From Cycas panzhihuaensis (Eukaryota > Cycadophyta): 64,000 nucleotides of DNA. The notes beneath the pieces were generated by a model. It saw only the letters and a program-made list of their open reading frames with translations. It ran no database searches and had not been told where the DNA came from. The stretch lies in the NCBI GenBank assembly GCA_023213395.1, contig CM041465.1, positions 74,965,741-75,029,740 of the forward strand, read 5' to 3'. This document shows positions 62,157 to 64,000 of the stretch, piece by piece (the first letter of the stretch is position 1; every line of letters starts with the position of its first letter). Both the position numbers and the translations under genes were made by a program.

Positions 62157-63670
62157 ATTCCCCTTTTCTAAAATTAATACTTCGCCCTCAAAGTATTGAG
62201 AAATGCTTATAACTTTATCTAATCTTCTAACCACCTCCTACTATATCTTGTAGGTCATCAAGATTTACCTCGATCTTGTGTCTTTTATGAGGTTACACTA
62301 GCAAGCATCTTGGACTTGTCGATGTTTGTTCTTGGGACCAAGTACCTACGATGCCTTATTCTGAATTGAAAGGATCCTATGACCTATGAGGTATCTCAAA
62401 TGTCTTGTCCTAGTCTTGCCTTGCATTTGCAACTTTTGTTTCTAAATGGGATGGATTTTAGAAAAATATGTAAAGGCTTCAGGAATAGAATTGATTGTGA
62501 GGGTCAAGGATTGATGATTGTCTATTGTGGGAAAAAGAAATGGAGGAATTGTAAACTAAGATTAAGCATAGCTTTGAAGGTATAGAAAGAAAGGATAAAA
62601 TTTGGAATATGTCTTATATGGAGATGTAAGTTTGTACAAGTTTTATTGAATCACAACTCATTTTGGGAGAAAAAGATGGATGGGGGATTAGTGATAGAGT
62701 TTCTTTATGAAAAAAAGACTTTAATAGGGTTGTAAGATGGGTATTCAAATAATTGAAGAAATTTAACAAAAAAAGATAATATTGATAATATGGAATTGAA
62801 GAGGCATGGAAAAGATCAAACTAGGTTTTGTAAGGGATAATACTAAAAGATGAAACCTGATGAATAGATTAAAGTTGAAGGGTGTCATGATGAGGATTGT
62901 TTATAGGGGGTGAAGGAGTAGGTGCATGAAGAGATGGAGTAGGGTTACAGAGGGAAATTAGAATTTGGCCTACAAAAAAACTAAGGTTAGAAAAATTAGG
63001 AGCATGGCTAATTATGGGTTGAGGAGAGAAGGGCTTTTGTATTACTATTGAACTAAGGAAAGAGAGAGGACATACAAAACTACCGAAAAAAATATGCATG
63101 TGTAATGCAGGATCAATGGGTACCTTGCATGAGATTTGTTAAGAAAAATCTGCTTGTTCTTTATTATCTTTGCACTGCTCTTATGTAACTTTACCTTGGA
63201 TTTCCTCTCTGATATTGAAATGAGACTCTTCTGTTGCTTGTACATGCTCCAAATCTTCTATGTCATCATATTGTTTTCTTCGGGCTAGATCTTGTTCTAG
63301 CACTTGTAAAACCTCTAGGATCTCCTCATAAATAATGTGTTCTTCTTACCCTTCCTCATCTACTTAAACCTCACCCTACTTATGTTCTTTAAAGTTGTGG
63401 TAGCTACCTCTAAAAATTGGTACCATAGAAAAGGTTCTTTAGCCCAATTAATGAACCACTCATAAGCTCATCCATTCAGTATCATTTCTAATAATGGTCC
63501 ATATTCTTCCATTTTTGTATCAGACATAAACTCAAAATCTTCTATCAATTTTTTCATGCTCTCATAGTCCTCCAAATTAAAAGAATCTATTTCTATTTTT
63601 TTTTTCTTAGGCTTTATAAGTTCCTAATGTTCTTCCCATGTTTTGCCATGTCCTTTCCCTTCGAAACGAA
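62157..63670 (-). other. Internal region of element Z, no pol
   Basis: Only about 1.5 kb lies between the PPT and PBS. On the minus strand about 63620-63100 reads as a Lys/Glu-rich polypeptide with stops. A 68-codon plus-strand frame (62379-62585) and minus-strand frames at 62869-63099 and 63045-63245 show no domain I recognise. Size and content fit a short non-autonomous LTR element. Confidence 0.55.
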
Positions 63671-63682
63671 GCTCTGATACCA
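63671..63682 (-). other. Primer-binding site of element Z
   Basis: Minus strand: TGGTATCAGAGC, a perfect 12-base match to the plant initiator-tRNA(Met) PBS, two bases from the LTR edge. Confidence 0.95.
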
Positions 63683-63684
63683 CT

Positions 63685-64000
63685 TGTAGTGATCTGGTTC
63701 TACTTTTATAGCAAATTTCCTTAAAATATAGGTAATAATCCACAAAAGACAATAACTAGATGCTATTCAATAGTAAAACGAATAAGGAACAAGAATTACA
63801 AAATCCACCAAAGTAAATAATAATATTTATTATCAAATAATACTAAAATAGAATAAAATTACAACAAAATACTAGTCTTTCTTAAAGAAGTGAGCTTCCC
63901 TCTTCGAGGCAAGGAACCCTCTAAACTACAACCTCCAAATGGGTGAGTGAATTGCATCCCTAGAACCGAAAATATGCAACCAAAAGAACCTCTGACGATG
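63685..64000 (-). mobile_element. Element Z, 5' LTR (cut by the window end)
   Basis: The first 316 bases match 61282-61600 with few differences, meaning a fairly recent insertion. The remainder, with or without its microsatellite, lies outside the window. Confidence 0.87.

Overview
The window is plant nuclear DNA: strongly AT-rich, intergenic, and made almost entirely of layered, decayed retrotransposons. The evidence is Ty1-copia and Ty3-gypsy polyproteins broken by many stops and frameshifts, primer-binding sites of the plant initiator-tRNA(Met) type (TGGTATCAGAGC and variants), a plant L1-type LINE with an RNase H-like C-terminus, and long (AT)n microsatellites. A large-genome seed plant fits; I cannot name the species. 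I see no intact host gene, rRNA, tRNA, CRISPR array or prokaryotic feature.

Layout. 1-2947: a ~750-bp direct repeat with an (AT)n/(GT)n microsatellite. ~3.95-6.12 kb: internally deleted minus-strand copia remnant. 6.65-7.4 kb: GC-richer patch with a possible BCS1-type AAA-ATPase scrap. 7.6-23.3 kb: nested stack. A plus-strand gypsy pol is split inside its reverse transcriptase by a minus-strand LTR element ('X', 8170-20857, near-perfect target duplication). X's left LTR is itself split by a three-LTR copia array (8482-16638) that holds the best-preserved copia polyprotein here. 23552-32703: a gag-only LTR element ('Y') whose long leader holds an AGATCT-rich repeat field and an antisense fragment resembling the N-terminus of an ASCC3/DExH14-type helicase. 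It also contains a gypsy pol fragment, a 500-N gap and a second copy of its own gag. 33566-47179: minus-strand copia with paired LTRs, PBS, PPT and perfect 5-bp target duplications (AAGAT). A near full-length LINE (39777-46100) with its own 11-bp target duplication sits inside it. 47.6-53.9 kb: two diverged copies of a ~1.5-1.8 kb repeat flanking minus-strand gypsy gag and protease remnants. 54.0-55.3 kb: plus-strand copia RT/RNase H tail. 56.3 kb: 5'-truncated minus-strand LINE. 57.0 kb: (CT)n(AT)n. 59.4-59.8 kb: minus-strand gypsy integrase remnant. 61282-end: a short minus-strand LTR element with a perfect PBS and a microsatellite inside its LTR, running off the window.

Nothing here works as a pathway. 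The reading frames are parasitic polyproteins, and the history lies in insertion order: gypsy, then X, then the copia array at 7.6-23 kb; copia, then LINE at 33-47 kb. I found no convincing new biological system. The most unusual structures are the three-LTR copia array, the gag-only element with a captured helicase fragment and repeat field, and the two cases of insertion inside insertion that can be proven by target-site duplications.
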